DNA of 64,000 bases from Mycolicibacterium rhodesiae (GTDB taxonomy: Bacteria > Actinomycetota > Actinomycetes > Mycobacteriales > Mycobacteriaceae): contig NZ_MVIH01000012.1 of assembly GCF_002086695.1 (NCBI RefSeq), forward strand, positions 109,767-173,766. The letters run 5' to 3'. Position 1 is the stretch's first letter. Every line of letters starts with the position of its first letter. The notes below the pieces were generated by a model. That model saw nothing but the letters and a program-made list of their open reading frames with translations. It was not told the origin of the DNA and made no database searches. A program made the translations under genes and the position numbers. Shown piece after piece: positions 44,778 through 53,233 of the stretch.

Positions 44778-46301
44778 ATGCGTACCGTCCCGGGCGCCAC
44801 CGATCATGTCGTGGTGGTAGGCGCGGGCCTGTCGGGGCTGTCGGCCGCATTGCAATTGGCCGGTCGCGGGCGATCGGTCACAGTCGTCGAGCGTTATCCG
44901 TTCCCTGGCGGGCGGATGGGCCAGGCCGACATCGCCGGCTACCGCATCGACACCGGCCCGACCGTGCTGACCATGCCGGACATCATCGAGGACGCTTTCG
45001 CGGCAGTCGGCGCGTCGATGGCCGACCATCTGGACCTGGTCCCGGTCGCCCCCGCGTACCGGGCCAGCTTCGCCGACGGGCGCTCGCTGGACGTGCACCC
45101 CGACGCCGATGCGATGACCGCGGCCATCGAAGAGTTCGCGGGCCCGGACCAGGCGGCCGGTTACCAACGCCTCCGGGCCTGGCTCACCGAGCTCTACCGG
45201 CTGGAGTTCGACGGCTTCATCGCCTCCAACTTCTCCTCCCCGCTGTCGCTGCTGACCCCGCAACTGGCCCGACTCGCCGCCATCGGCGGATTCCGCGGCT
45301 GGGAACGGATGGTCGGTCGGTTCATCACCGACGAACGGGTGCAACGACTCTTCACCTTCCAGGCGCTCTACGCAGGTGTCCCGCCTCAGCAGGCGCTGGC
45401 CGCCTACGCGGTGATCGCGTACATGGATACCGTTGCGGGCGTGTACTTCCCGCGCGGTGGCATGCGCGCGGTTCCGGAGGCGATGGCCGCCGCGGCCGAA
45501 GCGGCGGGTGTGCGGTTCCGCTACGGCTCCACCGTGGACCGGTTGGAACGCTCCGGCTCGCGGGTGACTGCGGTGCAGACCGGCGACGGTGAACGAATTG
45601 CCTGTGACGCTGTGGTATTGACCACCGAGCTGCCGCTGACCTATCAGCTGCTCGGCCGCACACCGCGGCGTCCGATCAAGGTGCGGCCCGCACCGTCCGC
45701 GGTCGTCGTGCACGTCGGGGTCCCCGAGGTCGGTGATCGCCTGCTTCATCACAACATCAGCTTCGGGCACCAGTGGGCTCGCACGTTCGACGAGATCATC
45801 CGCGACGGTGTGCTGATGAGCGACCCTTCGCTGCTGGTGACCAGGCCTACCGCAGGGGACCCGAGCCTCGCACCGGCCGGCCGCGACCTGCTCTACGTCC
45901 TGGCGCCGGCGCCGAATCTCGAAGTGGGCAAAGTTGATTGGAGTTCGACCGGAGACAGCTACGCGCGGCAGGTGGTGGCCACCGCCGCCGAACGACTGAT
46001 GCCCGGACTCGCCGACGACGCCGAGATCCTGGACGTGGTCACCCCCGCCGACTGGGCCGCACAGGGGATGGCCGCCGGCTCGCCGTTCGCGCTGGCGCAC
46101 ACCTTCGCCCAGACCGGTCCGTTCCGGCCGGCCAACATGGTCCGCGGCATCGACAACGCCGTCCTCGCCGGCGGGTCGACCGTGCCCGGCGTCGGCATCC
46201 CGACAGCGATGATCTCCGGGCGGCTGGCCGCCGACCGGGTCACCGGTGCCGTCGATGACTCGTCCGCCAAACGCACCATCGTCGGGTCGGGAAGCAGGTA
46301 G
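44778..46301 (+). CDS. crtI: Phytoene desaturase CrtI
   Basis: 507 residues from ATG 44778 with AGAGGA 8 nt upstream. FAD-binding GxGxxG at the N-terminus (VVVGAGLSGLSAALQLAGRG), ERYPFPGGRMG, the C-terminal GGSTVPGVGIPTAMISGRLAA FAD motif of carotenoid desaturases. It dehydrogenates phytoene to lycopene at the membrane. First gene of the crt operon, 2 bp before crtB. Confidence 0.9.
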   Translation: MRTVPGATDHVVVVGAGLSGLSAALQLAGRGRSVTVVERYPFPGGRMGQADIAGYRIDTGPTVLTMPDIIEDAFAAVGASMADHLDLVPVAPAYRASFADGRSLDVHPDADAMTAAIEEFAGPDQAAGYQRLRAWLTELYRLEFDGFIASNFSSPLSLLTPQLARLAAIGGFRGWERMVGRFITDERVQRLFTFQALYAGVPPQQALAAYAVIAYMDTVAGVYFPRGGMRAVPEAMAAAAEAAGVRFRYGSTVDRLERSGSRVTAVQTGDGERIACDAVVLTTELPLTYQLLGRTPRRPIKVRPAPSAVVVHVGVPEVGDRLLHHNISFGHQWARTFDEIIRDGVLMSDPSLLVTRPTAGDPSLAPAGRDLLYVLAPAPNLEVGKVDWSSTGDSYARQVVATAAERLMPGLADDAEILDVVTPADWAAQGMAAGSPFALAHTFAQTGPFRPANMVRGIDNAVLAGGSTVPGVGIPTAMISGRLAADRVTGAVDDSSAKRTIVGSGSR

Positions 46302-46303
46302 CG

Positions 46304-47224
46304 ATGATCCACACCGAGTTGCATGCCGCAGGCATCGACGATTCGCGACTGGTCGAGTCCTACCGCTACTGCCGGCGTCTCAACGCCCAGCACGGCCGGA
46401 CCTACTTCCTGGCCACCCGGCTGCTCGCCCCCTCGCAGCGCCCGCCGGTGCACGCCCTGTACGGGTTCGCCCGATACGCCGACGACATCCTCGACGACAT
46501 GGAGATCGACGCGAGTGTCGCCGACCGGGAGCGTCGCCTCGACGAACTCTCGGACAAGTTCTTCAACGGGGACGAGACGGAGCCGGTGCTGGCCGCCGTT
46601 CTGCACACCGCCCGCACCTACCAGATCCCGCGTGACCTGTTCGACGACTTCCTGACCTCGATGCGAATGGATCTCACCGTCACCGACTATCCGGATCGCC
46701 CGGCGCTGAACCACTACATGCGTGGCTCGGCGGCGGTCATCGGACTGCAGATGCTGCCCATCCTCGGCACCGTCGGGCCTGCCGAAGAGGCTGCTCCGTA
46801 CGCCGAGGCGCTGGGCAATGCCTTCCAGCTGACCAACTTCCTGCGCGACGTCGACGAGGACCTCGCGCGCGACCGCATCTATCTGCCCGCCGACGAGCTC
46901 GCCACCTTCGGTGTCGACCGCGACGTGCTGACCTGGTGCCACCAGAACCGCCGCACCGATCCGAAGGTGCGCCGCGCGCTGGCCGCTCAGCACGACATCG
47001 CCCGCGGCGTCTACCGGCAGGCGCGCAAGGGGATCGCCCTGCTCGCGCCGCAGTCGAGGCCCTGTGTGACGACCGCGTTCACGCTGTACTCGGAGATCCT
47101 CGATCGCATCGAGGCCATCGACTTCGCTGTGTTCAGCCGACGCGCCTCGGTCTCCATCGGGCGACGGCTGCAGGTCTTCGCCGCCGGATTGGTCCGGGCT
47201 CGTCACGCCCGCGGCGCCGCCTGA
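46304..47224 (+). CDS. crtB: Phytoene synthase CrtB
   Basis: 306 residues. Trans-isoprenyl synthase motifs: DDILDD (60-65) and, later, NFLRDVDEDLARDR, the two aspartate-rich sites that hold the diphosphates through Mg. Also SYRYCRRLNAQHGRTYFLATRLL near the start. Joins two geranylgeranyl diphosphates to phytoene. The GGPP synthase that feeds it is not in the window. Confidence 0.92.
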   Translation: MIHTELHAAGIDDSRLVESYRYCRRLNAQHGRTYFLATRLLAPSQRPPVHALYGFARYADDILDDMEIDASVADRERRLDELSDKFFNGDETEPVLAAVLHTARTYQIPRDLFDDFLTSMRMDLTVTDYPDRPALNHYMRGSAAVIGLQMLPILGTVGPAEEAAPYAEALGNAFQLTNFLRDVDEDLARDRIYLPADELATFGVDRDVLTWCHQNRRTDPKVRRALAAQHDIARGVYRQARKGIALLAPQSRPCVTTAFTLYSEILDRIEAIDFAVFSRRASVSIGRRLQVFAAGLVRARHARGAA

Positions 47225-47287
47225 TACCGAAGGCATGTTGTTATGGGTAGAGCAGCGGCCCCGTTGCGATGAGCCAGGAGTTCGATC

Positions 47288-48013
47288 ATGACCGTAACCA
47301 ACCGCGGCCTGGATCGCGCCGAGGTTCCCGGCGCCTTCGATGTCGGCGCGCACGCCTACGACAAGCTGGTCGGCGCTAATCCGGGCTATCACGATCATCT
47401 GCGGATCTCCGCACGACGGATGCGGATTCCGGGCGGCGGACGGGGGCTGCGGCTGCTTGACGCAGGCTGTGGCACCGGTGCCTCGACGGCCGCACTGTTG
47501 GACGCCGCCCCGCATGCCGAGATCGTCGCCGTCGACGCATCGGCGGGCATGCTGGCCGAGGCCAGTGCGAAGTCCTGGCCCGACTCGGTCCGGTTCGTGC
47601 ACAGCCCGATCGAGAAGATCACCGACGCCGGCGTCGAGGGCCCCTTCGACGGCATCCTCGCGGCGTATCTGTTGCGCAACCTCGCCGACCCCGACGCGCA
47701 GTTGCGGACCTTCCGCGAGCTGCTCCGGCCCGGCGGAACGCTGGCAGTGCACGAGTACTCGGTGCGTGATTCCCGCGCCGCCTCGGCCATCTGGAACGCG
47801 GTGTGCTGGGGCATCATCATCCCGTCCGGCTGGCGGCAAACCCGCAACGCCACCCTGTATCGGCACCTGTGGCGGAGCGTGAACGCGTTCGACGGCGCGG
47901 CCGCCTTCCAGCGGCGCTTGACGGCAGCGGGTTTCGCCGGCGTGCACAGCGAGACGATGCCCGGCTGGCAGCGTGACATCGTGCACACCTTCTTGGCGGA
48001 CGCGCCGCGATGA
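47288..48013 (+). CDS. Class I SAM-dependent methyltransferase of the carotenoid cluster (CrtT-like)
   Basis: 241 residues from ATG 47288, AGGAG 7 nt upstream. Motif I LLDAGCGTGASTAAL, AVDASAGML after it, and FDGILAAYLLRNLADPDAQ (motif IV region) are of the UbiE/Coq5-like group. Streptomyces griseus has a methyltransferase gene crtT beside crtU, so it may modify the carotenoid, but its substrate is unproven. Overlaps crtU (ATGA). Confidence 0.75.
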   Translation: MTVTNRGLDRAEVPGAFDVGAHAYDKLVGANPGYHDHLRISARRMRIPGGGRGLRLLDAGCGTGASTAALLDAAPHAEIVAVDASAGMLAEASAKSWPDSVRFVHSPIEKITDAGVEGPFDGILAAYLLRNLADPDAQLRTFRELLRPGGTLAVHEYSVRDSRAASAIWNAVCWGIIIPSGWRQTRNATLYRHLWRSVNAFDGAAAFQRRLTAAGFAGVHSETMPGWQRDIVHTFLADAPR

Positions 48014-49545
48014 TCGATCCTCGCCGCGTCGCTCACCCGGCAATCGCCGGCGTGCCGCATGCCCACGCGTTACCCGCCACACCGCATGTCGTCGTGGTCG
48101 GCGGCGGGATCGCCGGCCTGTCGGCTGCCACCGGCCTGGCCGAACGCGGTGTCACCGTCGACCTTCTGGAGTCGCAGCACTATCTGGGCGGGCGGGTCGG
48201 CGGCTGGACCGAGCAACTTCCCGACGGTACGCAGGTGGCGAACAACCGCGGCTTCCACGCGTTCTTCCGGCAGTACTACAACCTGCGATGGTTGTTGCGC
48301 CGCACCGATCCCGAGCTCGAGCGGCTGCGGGCGGTCGAAGACTACCCGTTGGTCGACGGCGAAGGCCGGCGGGACACCTTCCGCGGGCTTCCGAAGAGGC
48401 CGCCGTGGAACGCGCTTGCCTTCGCGCTGCGCAGCCCCACCTTCCGGATGCGGGACCTGATGCGGCTCAACGCCGTTGCCGCCGCCCCGCTCGCCGCGGT
48501 GTCGGTACCGGACATCTACGAACAGCTCGACGGACTCGATGCGGGCACCTTCCTGACCAAGATCAACTTTCCCGTCGCCGCCCGCCATCTGGCGTTCGAA
48601 GTGTTCGCCCGCAGCTTCTTCGCCAGGCCGGAGCGGCTTTCGGCGGCCGAACTGGCGACGATGTTCCACATCTACTTCCTCGGTTCCAGCGAAGGATTGG
48701 TCTTCGACGTCGCCGCGTCGAATTTCGACACCGCGCTGTGGGAACCGTTGGGCCAGTATCTGATCGAGCACGGTGTTCGGGTGCGCAGAGGGGTAGCTGC
48801 GGAATCGGTGACCCGCGGCGGCGGCAAGGTGCTGCAGGTGCGCGATTCCACCGGAGCCACGATCGACGCCGACGGTGTGGTGTTGGCGACCGATATCGCT
48901 GCGCTGCAACGCATCGTGGCCGCCTCGCCGGGTCTCGGCGACGAAGGCTGGCGGCACAACGTGGCACAGATGCAGACCGCGCCACCGTTCATGGTGCAGC
49001 GACTGTGGCTGGACCGCCCGGTGAATTCCGACCGCCCGGCCTTCCTGGGTACCGGTGGCCTGGACCCTGTCGACAACATCAGCGTGGTCAGCAGCTACGA
49101 AAACCAGGCTGCTGAATGGGCTCGCGCACACCGGGGTTCGGTCGTCGAGGTGCATTCGTACTCGGTGGGCGACGCGCCCCAGGTCGACGACCTTCGTGAC
49201 CGCATGCTGGCCCGGCTGCATCAGTTGTACCCGGAGACCGCGGCGGCCGGCATCGTCAAGGAGACGCTACTGGTCCGTGACGACTGCCCGTTGTTCTCCC
49301 CGGGTGCGTTCGCCAACCGGCCGACCGTGGACACCCCGGTTCCCGGCCTGATGCTGGCCGGCGACGGTATCCGCATCGATTTGCCGGTCGCACTGATGGA
49401 GCGCGCCGCCACCACCGGGTGGATGGCCGCTAATCAACTGCTGGCCGGGTGGGGGATTTCCGGGCACACCCTGCACACCGTTCCGGTGCAGGGGCGCTCT
49501 CCGCTGTTGCGCCGGCTGGCCAGCCGGGAAAGGCGCGCGTCATGA
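48010..49545 (+). CDS. crtU: CrtU-like carotene desaturase/methyltransferase (aryl carotenoid formation)
   Basis: 511 residues. FAD motif VVVVGGGIAGLSAATGLAERG near residue 27, RVGG, and RGFHAFFRQYYNLRWLLRR, a pattern of the CrtU/CruE family; C-terminal FAD motif VPGLMLAGDGIRIDLPVALMERAATTG. CrtU turns beta-ionone rings of beta- or gamma-carotene into aromatic phi rings, giving isorenieratene (leprotene in mycobacteria). It could also be another amine-oxidase-fold enzyme. ATG overlaps the methyltransferase stop; its own stop overlaps the Rieske start. Confidence 0.75.
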   Translation: MIDPRRVAHPAIAGVPHAHALPATPHVVVVGGGIAGLSAATGLAERGVTVDLLESQHYLGGRVGGWTEQLPDGTQVANNRGFHAFFRQYYNLRWLLRRTDPELERLRAVEDYPLVDGEGRRDTFRGLPKRPPWNALAFALRSPTFRMRDLMRLNAVAAAPLAAVSVPDIYEQLDGLDAGTFLTKINFPVAARHLAFEVFARSFFARPERLSAAELATMFHIYFLGSSEGLVFDVAASNFDTALWEPLGQYLIEHGVRVRRGVAAESVTRGGGKVLQVRDSTGATIDADGVVLATDIAALQRIVAASPGLGDEGWRHNVAQMQTAPPFMVQRLWLDRPVNSDRPAFLGTGGLDPVDNISVVSSYENQAAEWARAHRGSVVEVHSYSVGDAPQVDDLRDRMLARLHQLYPETAAAGIVKETLLVRDDCPLFSPGAFANRPTVDTPVPGLMLAGDGIRIDLPVALMERAATTGWMAANQLLAGWGISGHTLHTVPVQGRSPLLRRLASRERRAS

Positions 49546-50537
49546 GTTTCCGGTCGCGAATGAAATCGATTCCGTTGCAAGTCATCCCGAAAGGGAACTG
49601 GGCCGGGCAGCGGCCCACCTATCAGGACGCCCAGCCTGCGCTCATCGCCGCCGCGCTGCGCCGTGCCGAAGGCCGGCCCAGCGGCAACTGGTATGTCTTC
49701 GGGGCCAGCACCGACGTTCGGGCCAATCGGCCGTTCGGCACCCGAGTCGGTGGACTCGACATCGTCGCGTGGCGAGATCAGCAGCGCCGCTTGCACGTCG
49801 GGCCTGCCGCCTGCCCCCATCTGGGCGCTGACCTTGCAACCGGAAAAGTGGAATGCGGTGGTCTGATCTGCCCGTGGCACGGGCTGCGGCTGGAGGGTGG
49901 TCGCGAGTTCGGCTGGAAGCCGTTGCCGGCCTTTGACGACGGCGTACTCGTGTGGGTCCGGCTGGACCGGGTGGGCGGCGAACCGCCGCTCGACGCTCCG
50001 GTGGTGCCGGCCCGTCCATCGGGGCCGCGGCTGGCGGCGGTGACGCGACTGGACGGCGTGTGCGAACCCTCCGACATCATCGCCAACCGGCTCGATCCCT
50101 GGCACGGCGCCTGGTTCCACCCGTATTCGTTCACCCAGTTGGAGGTGCTGAGTGCGCCGGCAGTCGACGCCGACGAGGACGCCGATAAATTCCTGGTGGC
50201 GGTGACGTTCCGGATGGGCCGCCTCGGCGTCCCGGTGATCGCGGAGTTCACCGCGCCCGAGCCGCGAACCATTGTGATGCGGATCGTGGACGGGGAGGGC
50301 GCCGGTAGCGTCGTCGAGACCCACGCCACCCCGATGGGGCCTGGGCGCGACGGACGTCCACGCACAGCGGTGATCGAAGCCGTTGTCGCACAATCCGATC
50401 GCACCGGCTTCCATCACTCGCTGCGCGTGGCGCCACTCATCACGCCGTTCATGCGCCTGGCGGCCACCCGGCTGTGGCGTGACGACCTCGCCTACGCCGA
50501 GCGGCTCTACGCCTTGCGGGAGGCGACCTCCGGCTAG
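49542..50537 (+). CDS. Rieske [2Fe-2S] protein of the carotenoid cluster (DUF5914-like)
   Basis: 331 residues from ATG 49542 (ATGA overlap with crtU). Rieske ligands C91-P-H93 and C110-P-W-H113 (ACPHLGADLATGKVECGGLI then CPWHGLRL). The C-terminal part (about 150-331) has no clear oxygenase Fe site; a DPWHGAWFHPYSF stretch near 185-198 has two His. It might be a ring hydroxylase or electron carrier acting on the carotenoid; inferred from position only. Overlaps the convergent dehydrogenase gene by 4 bp. Confidence 0.75.
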   Translation: MSFRSRMKSIPLQVIPKGNWAGQRPTYQDAQPALIAAALRRAEGRPSGNWYVFGASTDVRANRPFGTRVGGLDIVAWRDQQRRLHVGPAACPHLGADLATGKVECGGLICPWHGLRLEGGREFGWKPLPAFDDGVLVWVRLDRVGGEPPLDAPVVPARPSGPRLAAVTRLDGVCEPSDIIANRLDPWHGAWFHPYSFTQLEVLSAPAVDADEDADKFLVAVTFRMGRLGVPVIAEFTAPEPRTIVMRIVDGEGAGSVVETHATPMGPGRDGRPRTAVIEAVVAQSDRTGFHHSLRVAPLITPFMRLAATRLWRDDLAYAERLYALREATSG

Positions 50538-51445
50538 GCGGGCGTCAGGATCGTCTTGCCGGGCAGGCGGCCGGCATCGGCGTCGGCGTGCACCGCCGCG
50601 ATCTCGGCCAGCGGCCGGCGATCGGCGACATCGATCGTCAGTAGACCGGCATCCACGCGGCTGACCAGATCGGCGAGTTGGGCGGCGTCGCTGCGGACGA
50701 ACACCCGCTGGCCCGGCCCCGATGTCATGGTGCCGACGTAGTGCCCGCCGTCGGCCACCAGGCCGGCCAATGCGTCGGTCTCCTCGGCGGTCGTGCCGAT
50801 CAGATTGAGCACCACATCGAACGGCGCTCCCTCGGCGACCGGGGTAGCCGTGTAATCCAAGTAGTCGATCAGGTGGTCGGCACCATGACCGCGGAGGCGT
50901 TCGGCCGCACCCGCTTTCGCGGTCGCGGTGACCTCGGCACCGGCCTGCTTGGCGAGCTGGATCGCGTAACCGCCGACCGCTCCGCCCGCACCGTTGATCA
51001 GAACGGTCTGCCCGGCCGTCACCCCGGCCACCTCGAACAGAGCCTGCCAGGCGGTGAGAGCGACGGTCGGCAGGGCAGCGGAATCGGCCAGCGGCACCGA
51101 CGTCGGCGCCGCTGCCAGTGACTCGGCCGGGGCGACCACATACTCAGCGGCCGCACCGCGGCCGACCATGGGCAGCAGACCCACGACCGCGTCGCCGACC
51201 TGCCACCCGCTGACGTCGTCACCGAGTTCTTCGATCGTGCCCGCCACGTCGATACCCGGCACGTGCGGGAAGACGATCGGGAAAACGTCCGACAGGTAAC
51301 CGCCACGGATCCCGGCGTCGACCGGGTTGAACGACGTCCCGGCGACCTTCACCAGCACCTCGCCCGGGCCGGGTGCCGGCCGATCGATGTCGCCGTACTC
51401 CAGCACGTCGCTGTCGCCGTATCGGTGGAAAAACGCTGCCCTCAT
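50534..51445 (-). CDS. Quinone-oxidoreductase-like NADP-dependent oxidoreductase
   Basis: 303 residues from ATG 51445 with GAGGAG upstream. MDR, zinc-free: VKVAGTSFNPVDAGIRGGY, PGIDVAGTIEELG, and INGAGGAVGGYAIQLAKQAGA as the NADPH Rossmann turn. Relatives reduce quinones or electrophilic enones. Divergent from the MarR gene with shared operators, which points to induction by a toxic compound. Confidence 0.85.
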   Translation of the reverse strand: MRAAFFHRYGDSDVLEYGDIDRPAPGPGEVLVKVAGTSFNPVDAGIRGGYLSDVFPIVFPHVPGIDVAGTIEELGDDVSGWQVGDAVVGLLPMVGRGAAAEYVVAPAESLAAAPTSVPLADSAALPTVALTAWQALFEVAGVTAGQTVLINGAGGAVGGYAIQLAKQAGAEVTATAKAGAAERLRGHGADHLIDYLDYTATPVAEGAPFDVVLNLIGTTAEETDALAGLVADGGHYVGTMTSGPGQRVFVRSDAAQLADLVSRVDAGLLTIDVADRRPLAEIAAVHADADAGRLPGKTILTPA

Positions 51446-51464
51446 GATGGTCTCCTCGGTTAGT

Positions 51465-51482
51465 TGCTTCGAGTTCGAAGCA
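51465..51482. promoter_or_regulatory. MarR-type operator 1 (perfect palindrome)
   Basis: TGCTTCGAGTTCGAAGCA, 8-bp arms around GT; 20 bp from the dehydrogenase start. Confidence 0.75.
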
Positions 51483-51500
51483 GTTACACGAGCTCCAACT

Positions 51501-51518
51501 TGCTTCGAGTTCGAAACA
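51501..51518. promoter_or_regulatory. MarR-type operator 2
   Basis: TGCTTCGAGTTCGAAACA, one change from operator 1 and 36 bp from it. It overlaps the expected -35 of the marR gene, whose -10 is TACGAT (51526-51531). Confidence 0.75.
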
Positions 51519-51537
51519 TTCCCGGTACGATCGGCAG

Positions 51538-52032
51538 ATGGCCGAGACGCTCGAACCGTCGCAGATGCGCACCTACTTCGCGCTCACCGAGGCGGCGAGT
51601 CTGCTGCAGTACGCCGTACAGCAGCAGCTGCAGGCCGAAGGCGGGTTGAGCTACGTCCAGTTCGAAATACTGGCCAAACTCGTCGACGCCGGCCGGCCGC
51701 TGACGATGACCGAGCTGGCCGATGGCGTGGTCTACAGCCGCAGCGGGCTGACTCATCAGGCCGGAGTTCTCGAGGCCGACGGGCTGATCACTCGTGCCGC
51801 GAGCACCGTCGATCAGCGCGCGACCGTCGTGACCATCACCAAGGCGGGCCGCCGCCGACTCGACAAGGTCCTTCCCGGCCACATCGACGTCGTGCGCGGG
51901 CTGCTGTTCGACACCTTGTCGGCGCAAGACGTCCGCACCCTGGGCAACCTCATGACGCGCGTGCGTGACCACATGCGAGAGCAGCCACCCCGGTCCGCCG
52001 CGCCGCGCAAGGCCCGCGGGTCCGCGCACTGA
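51538..52032 (+). CDS. MarR family transcriptional regulator
   Basis: 164 residues from ATG 51538. TACGAT (51526-51531) lies 6 nt before the ATG, so the mRNA is probably leaderless. Winged helix: LSYVQFEILAKLVDAGRPLTMTELADGVVYSRSGLTHQAGVLEADGLI and wing STVDQRATVVTITKAGRRRL. Probably represses itself and the divergent oxidoreductase through the two palindromes. No Cys, so a redox switch is unlikely; ligand unknown. Basic C-terminal tail. Confidence 0.9.
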   Translation: MAETLEPSQMRTYFALTEAASLLQYAVQQQLQAEGGLSYVQFEILAKLVDAGRPLTMTELADGVVYSRSGLTHQAGVLEADGLITRAASTVDQRATVVTITKAGRRRLDKVLPGHIDVVRGLLFDTLSAQDVRTLGNLMTRVRDHMREQPPRSAAPRKARGSAH

Positions 52033-52042
52033 GACAACGGCT

Positions 52043-52070
52043 CTGACGCCGGCGACAACCGGGCTAGCCT
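52043..52070 (+). promoter_or_regulatory. Leaderless promoter of the DapB-like gene
   Basis: CTGACG (52043-52048), 16 bp, TAGCCT (52065-52070), 7 nt to ATG 52078. Confidence 0.5.
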
Positions 52071-52077
52071 GCTGTTC

Positions 52078-53148
52078 ATGGCCAAGCGCGTGGTGATCTG
52101 GGGTACGGGTTTCGTCGGCCGGATGGTCATTCCAGAAGTGCTGGATCATCCCGACTTCGAACTGGTCGGTGTGGGCGTCAGCAATCCGGCCAAGGTGGGC
52201 GTCGATGTGGGGGAGATCTGCGGTATCCCCGAGGTCGGTATCGCGGCCACCGACGACGTCGACGCGCTGATCGCGCTCAAGCCGGATGCACTGGTGCACT
52301 ACGGCCCGACCGCGGCACAGGCCGATGCCAACATCGATCTGATCGGACGCTTCCTGCAGGCAGGTATCGACGTCTGCTCGACCGCGATGACGCCCTGGGT
52401 GTGGCCGAAGATGCACCTCAACCCGCCCAACTGGATCGACCCGATCACGCAGGCCTGTGAGGCCGGCCAGTCGTCATGCTTCACGACCGGCATCGATCCC
52501 GGCTTCGCCAACGATCTGTTCCCGATGACTCTGATGGGCCTGACCTCGCAGGTCCGTCTGGTCCGCGCCTCCGAGCTTCTCGACTACACCAATTACGAGG
52601 GCGACTACGAGTTCGAGATGGGCATCGGCCGCGAACCCGAGTTCAAGCCGCTGCTGCAGAACTCCGACATCCTGGTGTTTGCCTGGGGCGCGACGGTGCC
52701 GATGATCGCCTACGCGGCAGGCATCGAGCTCGACGAGATCACCACCACGTGGGACAAGTGGGTGACCCCCACCGAGCGCAAGACCGTGAAGGGCGTCATC
52801 CCGGCCGGCCACGTCGCGGCGGTCCGCTTCACGATCAACGGTGTCTACAAAGGCGAGACCCGCATCCAGCTCGAGCACGTCAACCGCATCGGTCAGGACG
52901 CCGCCCCGGATTGGCCGTCGGGCACCCAGGACGACGTCTACCGCGTCGACATCCAGGGCACTCCCAGCATCTTCCAGGAGACTGCGTTCAGGTTCACCGA
53001 CGGTTCCGGGCGCGACGCCGCGACCGCGGGCTGCCTGTCCACCGGGCTGCGCGCGCTCAACGCCGTGCCCGCGGTCAACGACCTGCCTCCGGGCTGGGTC
53101 ACGGCGCTGGACCTGCCCCTGATTCCGGGCCGCGGCACCATTCGCTGA
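52078..53148 (+). CDS. DapB-like NAD(P)-binding dehydrogenase (diaminopimelate/dihydrodipicolinate-reductase-like)
   Basis: 356 residues from ATG 52078. N-terminal Rossmann motif VVIWGTGFVGRMVIPEVL and DALVHYGPT, then FTTGIDPGFANDLFPM and a mixed alpha/beta C-terminal domain. These mycobacterial proteins are annotated as dihydrodipicolinate reductase-like, but they lack the DapB HHxxK motif in a recognisable form, and true lysine biosynthesis function is unlikely. Substrate unknown. It stands alone between the MarR and Hsp70-like genes. Confidence 0.7.
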   Translation: MAKRVVIWGTGFVGRMVIPEVLDHPDFELVGVGVSNPAKVGVDVGEICGIPEVGIAATDDVDALIALKPDALVHYGPTAAQADANIDLIGRFLQAGIDVCSTAMTPWVWPKMHLNPPNWIDPITQACEAGQSSCFTTGIDPGFANDLFPMTLMGLTSQVRLVRASELLDYTNYEGDYEFEMGIGREPEFKPLLQNSDILVFAWGATVPMIAYAAGIELDEITTTWDKWVTPTERKTVKGVIPAGHVAAVRFTINGVYKGETRIQLEHVNRIGQDAAPDWPSGTQDDVYRVDIQGTPSIFQETAFRFTDGSGRDAATAGCLSTGLRALNAVPAVNDLPPGWVTALDLPLIPGRGTIR

Positions 53149-53233
53149 GTAACGTCCAACGGCTTCGGATCGACATCTTTGGTGAATCCGAAGCACGGGG
53201 CTGCCCGCCTGCCGGGTGCCCGGATTGGACGAC

